A stretch of DNA of 61,916 nucleotides from Gnetum montanum (GCA_015680685.1 MNCI01004788.1:251825-313740); one strand, 5' to 3'; positions 12,536 through 24,466 are shown, counted from the stretch's first letter. Notes: generated from the sequence alone by a model not told the origin. Program-made: numbers and translations.

Positions 12536-14060
12536 GGACACACCAACAAACCGAGCCATTTGTGCACACATTGTAAAAGTGTCCATTGATCTCTATGAAA
12601 TGTTTCACCTACTGAAGAAACTATTGTTTCTTTTGGTGGTCCAACCCTTGTGGCATCTCTTGAGTAAGAAGATAGGTGAGAATGCCATCGTACCATTTAG
12701 GCTCAGTGGGAAATTGTTTAGTTATAGCCCCAATAAAGAGGAGTTCATAATGAAACAAATTAGATAGTTGGATTTCCTCCACTTTGTTGTCCCATTGCAA
12801 TTGAGATAAGTGGTTAACAACAACATTCTCAGTTCCCTTTCAATCTATTATTATAAGATCAAATTCCTATAAGATCACTAGTCATCATATGACATGGAGG
12901 CTCACCATTGGCTTGTTCATGAGGAAGTGAATAGCATTGTGGCCTGTGTGCACAAACACTTTGTATCTAAGCATATAATACCTGAACTTCTCTAGAGTAA
13001 ACACCACTACCATCAATTCCTTTTTTATGATGGTGTAATTTAGTTGTGTACCCATAATGCTTCAGCTTGCGTAGTGGATGTGATATGGATATTTTTTATC
13101 ATTTAACTATGTAAGCACAGCTCCCAAGGCATAATTTAATGCATCCATCATAATATGAAATGATCTGAACTAGTTGGATGCCTATAGAGTTAGATTTTCT
13201 ACATGTTTCTCCTTTAGTTGTTGGAATGCTTTTGCACATTCTTTGGTCTAGAAAACTGGAGCATCTTTCTTTGTTAGCTCCACCAACGGTTTTGTGATCT
13301 TAAAAAAATTCTCTATGAATCACCAATAGTAGAAAATGTGTCCAAAGAATGATCAAACATTTGTAACAGTCTTTATTTGGAGGGTAATTCCTTAAATGAT
13401 CCTTATTTTTTTTAGGGTTAACCTGAATTCCTACTTGTGAGATTCTGTGGTCCAATACAATGTCCTCCTAGACCATTAAATAACTCTTTTGCTAATTGAG
13501 CCACAGATTTATTTCCATACATCTTTTTAGTACTTGCTCAAGGTAGTCTAGCACTTGCTCAAATGTAGCTCCATATGTGGATAAGGTGGTCCACACTACT
13601 ACCAATTTGCTACTAAAAAATGCTTAATACTAGGCATTGGAAAGTGGCGAGAGGATTGCATAGACTAAAAGACATCTTGTGATATGTAGAGGTCGCCTAG
13701 CGACTTGTGAATGTTTTTTTGGCTTGGTCATTTGGCATGACCTAGATTTGATCATAGCTACTATAACTATCTAGAAAAATATAATAGCAATGCCTAGATA
13801 TGGTGTCTAATCCCTAGTCAATGAATGGAAACAAAAAATGATCCTTGAATGTTGCCATATTGAACATCCAAAAATCAATGCAGACCTACAACTTACCACC
13901 TTTCTTTGGCATAATCACAAGTGGACCAACCCATTAACTATCTATAATGGAATAGATAAATTCCACCTTGAGGATTTGTTTGATTTCCTCCTTGACAATT
14001 TGCTTCAATGTGGGATTCAATCACCTTTGTGGCTGCCTCATTAGCTTCATTGCTAGGTTG
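12536..14060 (-). pseudogene. pol: RT and RNaseH of copy A, decayed
   Basis: RNaseH lies at about 12540-13300 (homologous to 41640-42300 in F) and RT at about 13300-14060. The RT catalytic box that reads VFMDDF in F and D is destroyed at about 13585-13600. Many frameshifts are present. The RT N-terminal boundary is estimated from F. Confidence 0.7.
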
Positions 14061-14629
14061 GTGTAGATATAATGTTGGCATATTCTAGGATCAATCCCTA
14101 TGAGTTTAGGATATGACCAAGCAAAGGTTGTTTATCATTTTTCAATCACATTTAACATCTATTTCTATTTTAGAGCAAGATTTTCATTGATTATTACAGG
14201 CTTTCCATTTTTTAAGAATGGATATTCCATGCTAGCAAGAAGAGTTTTTAACTCAAGGTCTTCTTACTTGAAATTTTCAAGATTTTCCAACTCTTCTTAC
14301 TTGGTATCATCATTTATATTATCAAAGAGTTGGTGATGAACTTGCACTAGTTCATCCATGCTTGTGACATACACACATGTTAGGATCTTAATAAGTTCCA
14401 TGCACATTGTGCTACTTTTAGGATCAATGGTTAGCCATTGGGTATCTTCTTGTTTTGTGGCTGTTACATACAGACACCTTTGAATATTTTCTTCTAGTGA
14501 ACACTACTTGCATTTGGAAATGGATGCTCATTTAATGATCCAAAGTTTCTACATGTAATTGCACCTTGTATCATTGTACACAATGCATGAAACTTGCTTC
14601 TTCTCGATCTTCCCAAATGCATTTTTCTT

Positions 14630-15950
14630 ATATATTTGCATGTAATTGAACCTTGGTGATGCTAGCACTCATGACTATGGTTGGTACCACTGTTGGTACT
14701 GCTTGTATGGTTGTGATGGAGTTTCACTTTGATAATACTATTATTGCTAGTGGAACTACCTAGGATTGCCTTGAGGATAAGGTAATCTTCTAGGTGTTTG
14801 CCTTTTTGTTAGTCATAGATTCAAAGAATACATCCTAGATTCCTGTAAGTGCAACATAATAGGGAAACATCCCTTAGGATGTTCATAATGGTAGATGTTA
14901 CACCCACCATCATCATTTGATTTAGTTCCCAAAACTTCCTCTATTGTAGTAGTCTTGCCCTTCCCTCTTTGATTGGCATGTTTAGCTTCCTTGCACCTTT
15001 TGTAATCATGATTACTACCTTGTTCATTGTACTCTTTAACAATTTTCAGGATAGTTTGAAATTTTCTATACATAGAGTCCCATAACTAATCAACCTTGGC
15101 CAAAATTTCAGAGGTAAATTTTTGAAGCAACAATGTTTTTTAGTTCACCACCTCATCAAGTGATGATTTGTCTTCACTATCACAAAATTGAACCTCCCTC
15201 TTGTGAATGGAAGGATCACGGTTGTACTCTTCTACACTTTTGCATTTCCTTAACTCTTGTTCTTCTTTCGCTACCTGCTCAATCAACTATTGAATTTGAT
15301 GGACTCTTACTTTTGATAACTGCCCTTGGGCATAGATGATAAGAGTTCTCCTTATTTCTAATTAGAGTCCATCTATGATATGGCAAAGTTGCTCCTATTG
15401 AGAATAACCATGGCCAAGAAATTTTTGCAATAAGAAATAGTATCAATCCATGGTGGCATCCAAGTGTTCATGTATTCATTGTTTTCATCCTTGGATCTAC
15501 CTCCTTAAGTTGGACACTTAAGAGTACATTTGATATTTATTGTTGAATAGTTCAAGCATTGTACTCTACCATCTGATGGATTCAAGTTCTAAGGGAAGGG
15601 TCTTCCTTCCACATTCATTTTCTTTAAAACATTTTTTAGTCTCCAGGTATAGTAGTTGTGGAAGGTTAATGAACAACTTCCCACTTAGAGTGGTGCATGC
15701 TTAGGTGGAGAAAGTAGTCACCTTGCTTGGCCTTACCATTGGATTGAGGTGATAAGCTGCAATCTTAAAATAAATATGCTCCATTAGTGTGAGTGCATCA
15801 TACTCATGATTGATCCCATAGCAACATTGGGTCCACTTCCTCTTGGCCTTAGGATTGCCTTTTGTAGACAATTTAGTTAGTTATGTTCCTATGTCTAAGA
15901 ACCCAAGTGCCTATGCAATGACTTCTACTAAGTAGGACACTTGAATGTCC
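14630..15950 (-). pseudogene. gag: gag of copy A, decayed
   Basis: The open piece 14813-15073 ends in the nucleocapsid motif CNIYHYEHPKGCFPI, in which the second Cys of the CX2CX3HX3C knuckle is Tyr. Upstream (about 15350-15950) follows the gag core with several stops. One ambiguous base (n) is at 15959, just beyond. Confidence 0.75.
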
Positions 15951-16330
15951 TTGATCTTNGTAAGCATAGGATCAAAAAATGAAGTGATTTGGATAAACAA
16001 TTGGGAAGTTATGAGCTTTGGAAGGTTTTGGGTTTGAAAAATTGCAAAAATTTTCCATGTGTTATGAGAAATTTACAAAAAATTCTGAAGTGTTCAATGA
16101 TATATATAGGATATAAGCACTGCATTGATGCAGTCAATGATCACCATTGAATTGGTCAAACTTTTAAAATATAAGGAATATTTGGATGAAATTGAAGTCA
16201 AATGGAAGCTTAGAAGACCAAGAATAGTATGAAAACATGAGAATAGGGTGTTGAAGCTCATAAATTTTGGAAGAAGGAGAAATATTAATTTAGTGGATGA
16301 ATGGAATGAAAGATTAAATGAACGGAATGA
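15951..16330. other. Junction sequence between copy A and segment B
   Basis: It matches no LTR, coding or post-pol block of the other copies that I can recognise. It contains an undetermined base at 15959, so an assembly gap or join cannot be excluded. Confidence 0.45.
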
Positions 16331-16905
16331 AAGATTGTAGTGATGTCAAAGGTAAGGAAACTTAACTAATCAAGATAAGAGCTATGCAAGTGGGTCCTCC
16401 CCATAGCAGGCTCATGCCCTTTGTGCCCTTACATAACCTCAACTAAAGAGTCCATGGGCCCCATAGTTAATTAATGATCATGAAAAGTTAAAAGACCAAC
16501 CCAAAAGGATCTACTCAAGAATCCAAACACATTAGAGCATAAAATAGAACTTAGTAGTGAGGAGAGTTATGACAACATGGATGGATGATAGATAAGGTGA
16601 AATGGAGTTCCAAATTAAGGTCATAAGAAGTCCCTTGTGGAATTTATGGTTAAAATGAACTAGGAAGTTCCATCCTCAATCTAGATCAAAACCATCCACT
16701 TTTAGTGATTGCTCATTGCCACTCTAAGACTGAACACCCACTCAAGACATAAGAGTGCCTCCACAAAAAAACCATCATTCCATAGAGAGAAAAAAGAGAA
16801 GTAGGAAGTGAGAGAGAGAGAGGGCCTTAGTTAGAGGGGACCTTCAGGCATAGGTGCATGCCATTCGAGTCCCATAACCAGTGCTTGTAGCCTATTTATT
16901 TGCCC

Positions 16906-17055
16906 AAGGGGTGTACTTTGAATTCCCATTATTTTTTCTTTGAAATGAGAACCACACCATACGAGGACTTATTCATGTCAAAGGGGTGTGCTTTGAATTT
17001 TCATTATTTTTTTTGAATGGGAACCACACCATGAAATGACCTAATTCACATCCTA
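16906..17055. repeat. 75-bp imperfect tandem duplication in segment B
   Basis: AAGGGGTGT(A/G)CTTTGAATT begins at 16906 and again at 16981, and the following CCATTATTTTTT and GAACCACACCAT parts are repeated too. Copies A and F have a single unit at this place. Confidence 0.8.
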
Positions 17056-17639
17056 TTATTGGTTGGTGTGGAATGATAAGAAGTTTGTGAAAAACACTCA
17101 AGAACTCAAGAAAGAAGAATAGGATAAAGAGTATTGAGTCCCCTTGAAGTCACACCCTTTACAAACCTTTGAATCTTTCATAATTTTGGAACTACCAAGG
17201 TCACCAATTAATTAAAAGTTACTTTAATGAAAAGGGATCTCAAATTACTAGAACAAGGAAAATCATAGAGTTCATTAGGTGGGAAGATGACATGGACTCA
17301 CTGCCTATTCCATGAAAAATAAACAATGTTGAAGTCATTAGATGTTAGAATTCAAAAATAGAAACCAGACATCGACAATCGCACTTTAAGCACAAAATAG
17401 TAAGAACAATAGTAGCACTATGTCTTGTGACAATAAAGTAGTTTTTATTAGCAAAAATGAGAAAATATCATATGTAAATAAAAAAAATTAAAATATATAA
17501 AAAAATGTAAAATAGTTAAGAAGGTTTAAAGGTACTAAAGATGTTCTAAAATGAGAAAAATTCAAAAATAAAAAATTTGTAAAATCAAAAACATGAAAAA
17601 CAAAAAGGTAGAAAAACTAAGAGGCCAATTTGATGGTTA

Positions 17640-18829
17640 GCATGGATGGCCTTCTCCCCCATGACTGAGTTGGAAGGAGGAGATCCAAAAAATAGAACAT
17701 GGTTGTCCATCCGTTGAGGTGACATTTACACTAGTCTATCTTGGTTCAAGGAAAGGCTTCACTTTTTGGATGTTGACCAACTACTTTTTATTTTGGCTAT
17801 TAGATTTGTAGATCAACATGGCCCCAGAGTAAAAGGTTTGATAAATTATATAAGGTTCCTTCAAAAATGTTTGGAATTTTATCTTTGGGGTACATGTGTG
17901 GGATTCTAATAAAGAACCTTATCTCCTAGTTGAAGTTTTACTTTCCTGATTCTAAGGTCATGACGTCACTTACTAAATGTCTTGTTCACCTTATTCAAGG
18001 ATAGGGCCACTAATCAATTTTCATCTAATACATTCAAGTTTATCAGTCCTTCATTCTATGCTAGACTTAGGTCAAGGTTTAAATCATAGGTTGTTGAGAG
18101 TGTATGGAGCTTAGATTGAATTAGGACCATTCAAAGTTTTCCATACACTAACTCATAAGGGGAATAGCCAATAGGAAGTTTCCAAGTTGAACAATAAGCC
18201 TAGAGAGCATTGTTAAGTTTTGTACTCCAGTCCTTCCTATGCTTGCTAATGGTTTGCGTTATTATTTTTGTAATCTCCCAATTGGTTACCTCTACTTGAC
18301 CGTTGGCTTGCGGTTGGTAAGGTGTTGTTAATATATGTTCTAGCCCCAAGCATTGCATTAATTTTCTAAATGTGGCACCTATGAAGTAAGTTCCATCATC
18401 AAAAATTAGTCAATGTAGCACCCCAAACCTATTCATGATATTTTGTTATATAAATTTGATAGCAGTGGATGATGTACAATTATTAATAGCTGCTACTTCT
18501 ACCCATTTTGTGCAGTAGTTAACTACTACTATAATATACACCTTCCTATTAAACATGGATGTGATGGAACCCATGAAGTCAACACCCCATATGTCGAAAG
18601 GTTCTAGTGGTTGAATCCACTATTGAGGACCTTCCATGTGAGTGGTCATCCCCCCATAACGTTGACAATGTTCACAAGACTTGATGAACTGGTGGGCATC
18701 CTTGAAGATTATAGGCTGATAGTATCTAGCCATCAGGATATTTATGGTCATGTGTCTCCTTGCATAATGGATTCTATAAGGCCCTTCATGAGCATCCTGG
18801 AGAATGCACAGTTGATCTTTGTTAGGGAC
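17640..18829 (-). pseudogene. pol: Integrase of segment B, decayed
   Basis: Homology to the F integrase (40430-41640) runs from the GPY-like C-terminus near 17830 through the catalytic core (about 18200-18600) to the Zn-binding part (about 18640-18720). No long open frame survives on the minus strand. Confidence 0.7.
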
Positions 18830-19639
18830 CTACCAACGGATTAGGCCATTGGTACACACCTTGTAAAGGTGTCCATTGATTTCCATAAAGTATATGACCC
18901 GATGAAGAAATTTTTTCTTCTTCCTAAAATCCAAGTCTTGTGGCATCTCTTGAGTAAGAATATATGTGAGGATGCCATTATACCATGTTTCTTTTATAAG
19001 TGTTTGTTCACTTATTACTCTAGTAAAGAGAAGTTTGTCTAGAAATTGATTAGAGAGCAGGCTCTCCTCCTCTTTGTTATCCCATCTTAAGCGAGAGAGA
19101 TGGTTAGTGACCACATTCTTGATCCCTTTTCAATCTACCATAGTGAGATCATTTTCTTGAAAGATCACAAGCCATCGTATAACACAAGGGTTCACCATTG
19201 ACTTATTAATGAGGAAGTGAATTACACTATGGTCCATATGCATAAATACTTTGTAACCAAGCACATAGTGCCTACACTTTTCTAACACATACACCATTGC
19301 CATTAATTCTTTCTTCATGGTGGTGTAATTTAATTGTGCTTCCACAATGCTTTGACTCATGCAGTAGATGTAGTATGGACATTTCCTATCATCAATCTAC
19401 ATGAGCACTACTCCCAAGGCATAGTTAGATGTATCTGTCATAATATGGAAAGGTTCGAACCAGTTTGATGCTGATAGGATTTGTGTTTCTATAAGTTTCT
19501 CCTTTAATTGTTGGAATGTGTGTTCACATTCCTTGGTCCAAATGAAAGGTGCATCTTTATTTATAAGTTCTACCACTAAAGGTGCATCTTTCTTGAATAA
19601 TTTTTCACTAAGTTCCAAATAGCACACGTAACAACTAAA
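18830..19639 (-). pseudogene. pol: RNaseH of segment B
   Basis: Three open pieces (18830-19114, 19130-19360, 19397-19640) follow one another. They contain PFIWTKECEHTFQQLKEKLI (RT-RNaseH connection), ALGVVLM, KKELMAMVYVLEKCRHYVLG and HMDHSVIHFL (RNaseH core), and MVTNHLSRL. This is the least damaged coding stretch of A and B. Confidence 0.82.
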
Positions 19640-20124
19640 GGTCCTTGATAATGATGCTAATGATGAGTGGTAAGGTACCTCTACATCCAACCATGAAAAT
19701 CACAAGTTTTCATGCATGATTCAGTCAAATTTTACTGACCTTAAGTTCCTAAGTATATAGGTTCTAGGACATGAAATCTAGTCATGACAATCATTATCTT
19801 CTCAACTACATTTGTGGAGCTTAATTGTATGGTTAAGTGTAATTAAGGCACATGATTTTTATTATTTTGTATTTTATTTCTCCATGATTAAAAAAAAAGT
19901 TTAAAATTAATTGATGAACCACTTTAACTAGTCCAATTGCTAATTAATAACTTAGTATCCTAACATAAGTATCCAGTCCCACTTTTCATGCACATCCTAA
20001 ACATGTACGATGCTATTGGATAATCAAATGTTAAGCATTTCTGTGATTACCAAGATTCATATGGATGCTTTAAGCAATCATAATTATGTGCTTAATTAAT
20101 TTCTATTTAATCTAATTAGCTTAT
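19640..20124 (-). repeat. PBS and truncated 5' LTR, interrupted by element C
   Basis: A decayed PBS (19640-19660) adjoins an LTR start TGATGAGTGG at 19661. The LTR runs 464 bp and is very similar to 8440-8900 of copy A, then stops where the C LTR begins at 20125. The rest of this LTR, with its U3, is not found on the other side of C. The PBS abuts RNaseH sequence directly, so gag, protease and RT are missing from this join. Confidence 0.8.
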
Positions 20125-20994
20125 TGATGAGTGGTGTGGTACACCTACACTCAACCATATGAATATGAGCATTTCACACACGATCTGGTTGAACTCCGCA
20201 GAAGGACTAGTTGTGGTATCTAGATAGTTACTCTTAGATTGTAGTTCTCTATCTTCCCACCTAGACTAGTATTAGCTTTGTCATGTATGTTTTAGTCTAG
20301 AGTGAGGTGTATGATGTGTTCCTACACTAATGCTGCTCCTGGATATTATGGGAAATAATATCAACTAAGCTAGGAGAGAGGATGAGAGGGAGTCTAAACT
20401 AGCCTAAGTGCGATGAGCATCCATTCCTTAATCATCCATACACATCTTGGACCTCGTGCATGACTACCACTAGGATATCCAAGGACATGGCCTAAGTACA
20501 CTATTGGATTACCAAGTACTCACACTTAAATGCTCATGATTTAGTCGTACTCATTCCACGTTACTAGGAGATAAGGGTAGATAGATATTAACTAAGAAAG
20601 TAGTAAATAATAATAACAAGTAAATAAATAATTAAGCTAAGTGGATGCTGCAATGATGAAGTAATCTCAATCTTTATTGCTGGTCATGTGCCTGTCCAAG
20701 TACATCACACTTGAATAAGGATGCTATACAATTACAATCATCACATTGTAGGCATGCACTAGGAGAAGAGGATTTAGAGGAAAAATAGACGTACTAAAAA
20801 CTATTAAAACTTAAACTTCAAAAAAAACTCTAAAATCTACCTACTAAAACTACTTACATCTTATTTATAGATGAAGAGATAGGCTATGATATCACATACA
20901 CGATATCGTATCTAGGCTATGATATTGCATACATGATATCTCATACGTGATATCATGGCTACGATATTTTATCCAAAAAATTCATGACTCATCA
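20125..20994 (-). repeat. 3' LTR of element C
   Basis: The ends are TGATGAG and CTCATCA. The U3 at the right carries GATATC at 20888, 20902, 20935 and 20949 and GATATT at 20921. The steps are 14, 19, 14 and 14 bp. A TATA box is at 20861-20870. Only about 110 bp separate the U3 end from the TATA box. Confidence 0.95.
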
Positions 20995-21004
20995 TACCCC
21001 CATG
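20995..21004 (-). other. Polypurine tract of element C
   Basis: On the minus strand this reads CATGGGGGTA just before the LTR start. The same tract precedes the 3' LTRs of E (49133-49142), F (38485-38494) and, with one change, D (35908-35917). In all of them a conserved GAGGATGAGTTTTCA-like stretch lies just upstream. Confidence 0.85.
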
Positions 21005-21194
21005 ATTGAATGAAAACTCATCCTCGAGTTAAAGTGAGAACAAGCTCTATTGATTACACAGTGGATAGTTATGGGATTATTGACTAATGAGAATGGATTC
21101 ATGCCATAGTGTGGAATTAGAATAAAATTGAGATATAACATAGAGAATGTGAAAGAAAATCCTATAGCTATAAAATTGATGGAACTCATGTAGT

Positions 21195-24100
21195 TCTTAG
21201 TGGTGGTGGCTGCTCCATGGGTGCCTTTCCCTTGTCTTGTGCTCTAGGTCTTGAAATTTGATGGTGTTGAAGTGTGGCTTGGAGTCTCTCCTCTTCAGTT
21301 CAGGGATCTTGTGCCATCCATGCTAATGTTTCGATGTTTGATGGAGTTGGAACCTTCCATTGGTAGGGTAGTTGCAGAAATATTTTATTTGCCTTGACAT
21401 ACCAAGCGCAAACACCTGTCATTCCTCCTTGTAGGCTCTGTCTTTGTCTCTGTATTCTTGAAAATCTCTGTTCCATCGAGCTAGGTCTGTTGTGACACCC
21501 TTCTACCCCTAGTAGCTTGCTTTAACCACCTTGAGTTCATAATTTTCAACCTCCAATTTTTGTAATATCTTCTTGCATTCTACAAATTCTATATCATATT
21601 TAATATAGCTAGTGGATACCTGTTGCTCGAGCTCTATTCTTAGGTGCCTTGCTGTTAACATGGCAAGGTTGGCATAACACAAGTTTACCAACTCCATGTA
21701 TTCTGTAAGGTTCTAGATCTATAGGTCTCAGTTCTTAACTTCCACCTGGTGGAAAAACACATATGTATCCAATATGACCCACCAGTTAGTGTGTTGAGCA
21801 CTGAGAGCATTAATGTGGGCCTTGGCCATATGGATCTCCTTCTCGATTATTTGCCTATACATCCCCACCTATCCTAGAAGTGATCCTTTAGATTCTCATG
21901 TTGTTTAGCCTCATTTTTCCATGCACTTATTTCAATAGCTATCTTCTGATGGATAGCACGTACCTCCTACATCGAGAGGGTTCGATTTTCCGTGGCTTAA
22001 TGGTTCATGTCCTAGTTGACCTTGATTAGTTGTTCTTGCAATAGTTGAAAATGTTATTTGAGAAGATTCTTTTGTTTTTCCATCGAGGTTAATCAAAGGT
22101 TGTCAGCAACAAGTTATTTTTTTTCTTCTTGTAAGGCCTTGAGATCCTTAGTATGCATGTAAGTTTGCACTTGTGTTGTAGAGGCATCCAAAACAGCCTT
22201 CTCCTTTTCTTCCACCACCCTTTTATTCTCTGCCACTAGTTTAGCAAGTTGTTTAGTCTTGAAAATGTCCAGCTAGTCTGTGGGAACAAATTATGAAGGA
22301 TCCCGCTATGCTAATTGTAGGGTCACAGGCCTTTCTTGAAATCTTTGCACTTCTGCTTCAGCATACTCGACCCTCATCTCTATCAAGACCAGCTTTCCTT
22401 TAGTGGAAATGAGGTTTGATTGGATTGTTGTAACATCTTGTGAGATGTCAAACAAGGATGTCATTGCATCCTGTTTGTAGCAATTGATCAAGTACATCCT
22501 CATGTTCTATAGGAGTCATTGAGGTAAGATCTACCAGTGGCACAATAGGTACATTGAATGATTCTTTAATGTGTTCTATGATTACTTTTGTAGCTCCTAC
22601 TGCATCCTAGTGCTACATGACCACCACTATGGCTCCTTCACCCATTTCTAACTGCACTTGAAAGGAAACAACATTTACTAAGATCTGTTGTGACCAAGTG
22701 CTCTCTCCTCCCCTTGTATGGATGGACACTTCACCCCTTGCGTGATCCAAAGAAACCATGGGTTGTACGACATCATTGATGATGCGGAAGAGATTTGCAT
22801 CATCATGACTTCCCTAACTAACCATCCCATCAATGGCCCTGAGATGGCTCATTGAAGGTCTATAATCTTATGGCGGTGGTGGTGGTTGATCCTGCTAGCC
22901 CATGCTAGGCCCTACTTCTTGTTGTTGGCTACGTCCCATGCTTGGAAGTTGGCTGGGTCCTGCAAGTTGAGTTGTAGTTGACCCTGCCATTTGTTCCTTT
23001 TCTTGTTCTGGCCCCAGCATCTCACCAGTGATTTTCCTTACAGCTAGTGGCTTTAGCAGTTCAACATATGAAGCATTTTAGGCATTTCAGAGGACATCAT
23101 TAGTGTATCCTTTCATACCAGCACGTCTACACAGCTTCCTGATAAGACAAGGGAAGGGCAACGCAAGCTTCCCAGTCTTTTGTTCTTCAAAATGCCTCAA
23201 GATCTTTGTAAAACATAGATGAGGTAGGTTAGCATTCACCTTTCCCATGAACACTACACATCCTCTTGCTGCATATGTTGAGATTCTTTTTAAGATTTTT
23301 TGGGGAAGAGGTGATAAGTCCCTATTTTGAAATAAATCCTCTCTTCCGTCATCAACTCCCCAAATGTCTTATCTTCCTTGCCATAGGCCCTTTCCAACCA
23401 AAATTGTTGCGCATCAGGTTCTGAGCAGGTACACAAATCAGCAACCTTTGGTGCTATATTTGGAAGCTTTAATACTTTCAAAATGGCCTAAATAGAAAAA
23501 TCAATAGTCACACCACAAATGTTAATCGTGGTGCCTTGTTCTTTGTTGTGCCAAAATTGGTATATTTCCCCTAAGTACCAGGCACCACTTTTAGAGAGGA
23601 TAGGCCATAATGGAGACCCTTTCGGGTGATCCCTAATAGCCTCCAAAGAAAATTCTGTGAAAGATCCAAAGTTTAATTCCAAAATCACTACAGTGAATAT
23701 GGACCTTTCATGGATGGCCTAAACACAATCCTGGGGTAACATGAGATGTTGCCCCTGTTCAAGCGCTACCATAGCTCCTCCTTCTGCCTACCTTGATTGT
23801 ACAGTAGCAGGGTCCTCTTGGTGGATACTAAATGATTATTCCTCCTAGTTTGCATGCTGTTTGGAAGGAACTTATCCTTCACCTCTCCAAGGTTATTTGC
23901 TCCCACCTTGAGTAGGACCTTCTTATTATCCACGTTTTGGGACCATCTGCAATCACACAAGGCCCATCATTAGTAAGATTGTTACCAAAGTTAGATTATA
24001 CCTTACTGCTTACCTTAATGAATTGGTTTTATCTCCGTGTGACATTTCTTGAAAGATTATAATATTTAATCCTCTTTGCTTAGGTGGTTTCCAAATATAG

Positions 24101-24261
24101 TTTCCCGGTATAACTAAGGGGATGAAATTATTTTTGGCACATTTATCCTTAATTTTATAACTAATTACCCTTGATAATGTCCTTTGGGCAATGAAAAATT
24201 CCAAAAAAGTTATGCCCTCCCCCACGACTAAGCTGAACACTTTGGGTTCAAGTAGGCTCAA
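21195..24261 (-). pseudogene. Extra ORF of element C: Transposase_32-like domain, Pro/Gln-rich linker, coiled-coil C-terminus
   Basis: It starts at ATG 24259-24261. Exon 1 (24014-24261) is open and joins exon 2 (from 23946) through a 67-bp phase-2 intron. Exon 2 shows the plant Transposase_32 pattern: NICGVTIDFS then Leu-rich KVLKLPNIAPKV (about 23445-23520), ERIYFKIGTYHLFP (about 23295-23345) and LPFPCLIRKLCRRAGM (about 23110-23160). A Pro/Gln-rich linker follows (about 22850-23000), with PPPPP. The rest (22500-21200) is rich in Leu, Glu, Lys and Gln with heptad-like spacing, as in EMRVEYAEAEVQRFQE. Damage is light: about one frameshift near 23765 and a few stops, such as TAG at 23488-23490. 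Biochemical role unknown. In Athila-like elements this is the position of the envelope-like gene, but I see no clear transmembrane segment. Confidence 0.75.
23947..24013 (-). other. Intron in the extra ORF of element C
   Basis: On the minus strand it begins AG/GTAAGC and ends TGTGTGATTGCAG. A branch-site-like TTACTAAT lies at 23969-23976, 22-29 bases before the 3' end. Reading through it hits an immediate in-frame TAA, while joining the exons restores Ser-Leu-Arg-Trp-Ser-Gln with no frame change. Element E keeps an acceptor at the same place (8391-8396). Confidence 0.75.
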
Positions 24262-24402
24262 ATGGAATAAACATCAAAGGACCAGTGCGTGAGTTATGAA
24301 TAGGAAAGAAAAGGGTGCGGAATCATGAGTCATAGAGAGAAATTGGAAAAGCTTTGTCCATGTGAATAGTTGAAAATTATGTTAAGTAGCACAGGGGGTC
24401 GT

Positions 24403-24466
24403 GTATATATATACTTTTCAGATGCGATATAGCATACGTGATATTTTGTATGCGATATCGCGGCCT
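24403..24466 (-). promoter_or_regulatory. Internal promoter-like module of the extra ORF in C
   Basis: GATATA, GATATT and GATATC start at 24426, 24440 and 24454, exactly 14 bp apart, followed on the minus strand by a TATA box at 24403-24414 and the ORF start about 140 bp on. The arrangement matches the LTR U3 (20861-20954), but the sequences beyond the TATA box do not, so this is not an LTR fragment. Promoter activity is inferred. Confidence 0.65.

Larger units (their letters stand above)
8440..15950 (-). mobile_element. Copy A: decayed Athila-like element, 3' LTR to gag
   Basis: In minus orientation it has a 3' LTR (8440-9324), a long post-pol noncoding region, integrase, RNaseH, RT and gag. 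The protease segment is deleted: at about 14630 the linker jumps straight to the gag end. The 5' LTR is not adjacent. The PBS and LTR stub at 19640-20124 resemble its 3' LTR closely (roughly nine bases in ten by eye) and may be its displaced 5' end. Confidence 0.75.
16331..19639 (-). mobile_element. Segment B: second Athila-like post-pol, integrase and RNaseH segment
   Basis: On the minus strand the order is RNaseH (18830-19639), integrase (about 17640-18830) and the post-pol noncoding region (16331-17640) with the same conserved blocks as A. It has no 3' LTR on its left and no RT, protease or gag on its right. The RNaseH sequence stops at 19639, where a PBS begins. It looks like the product of a large internal deletion or of recombination between two elements. 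Confidence 0.7.
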
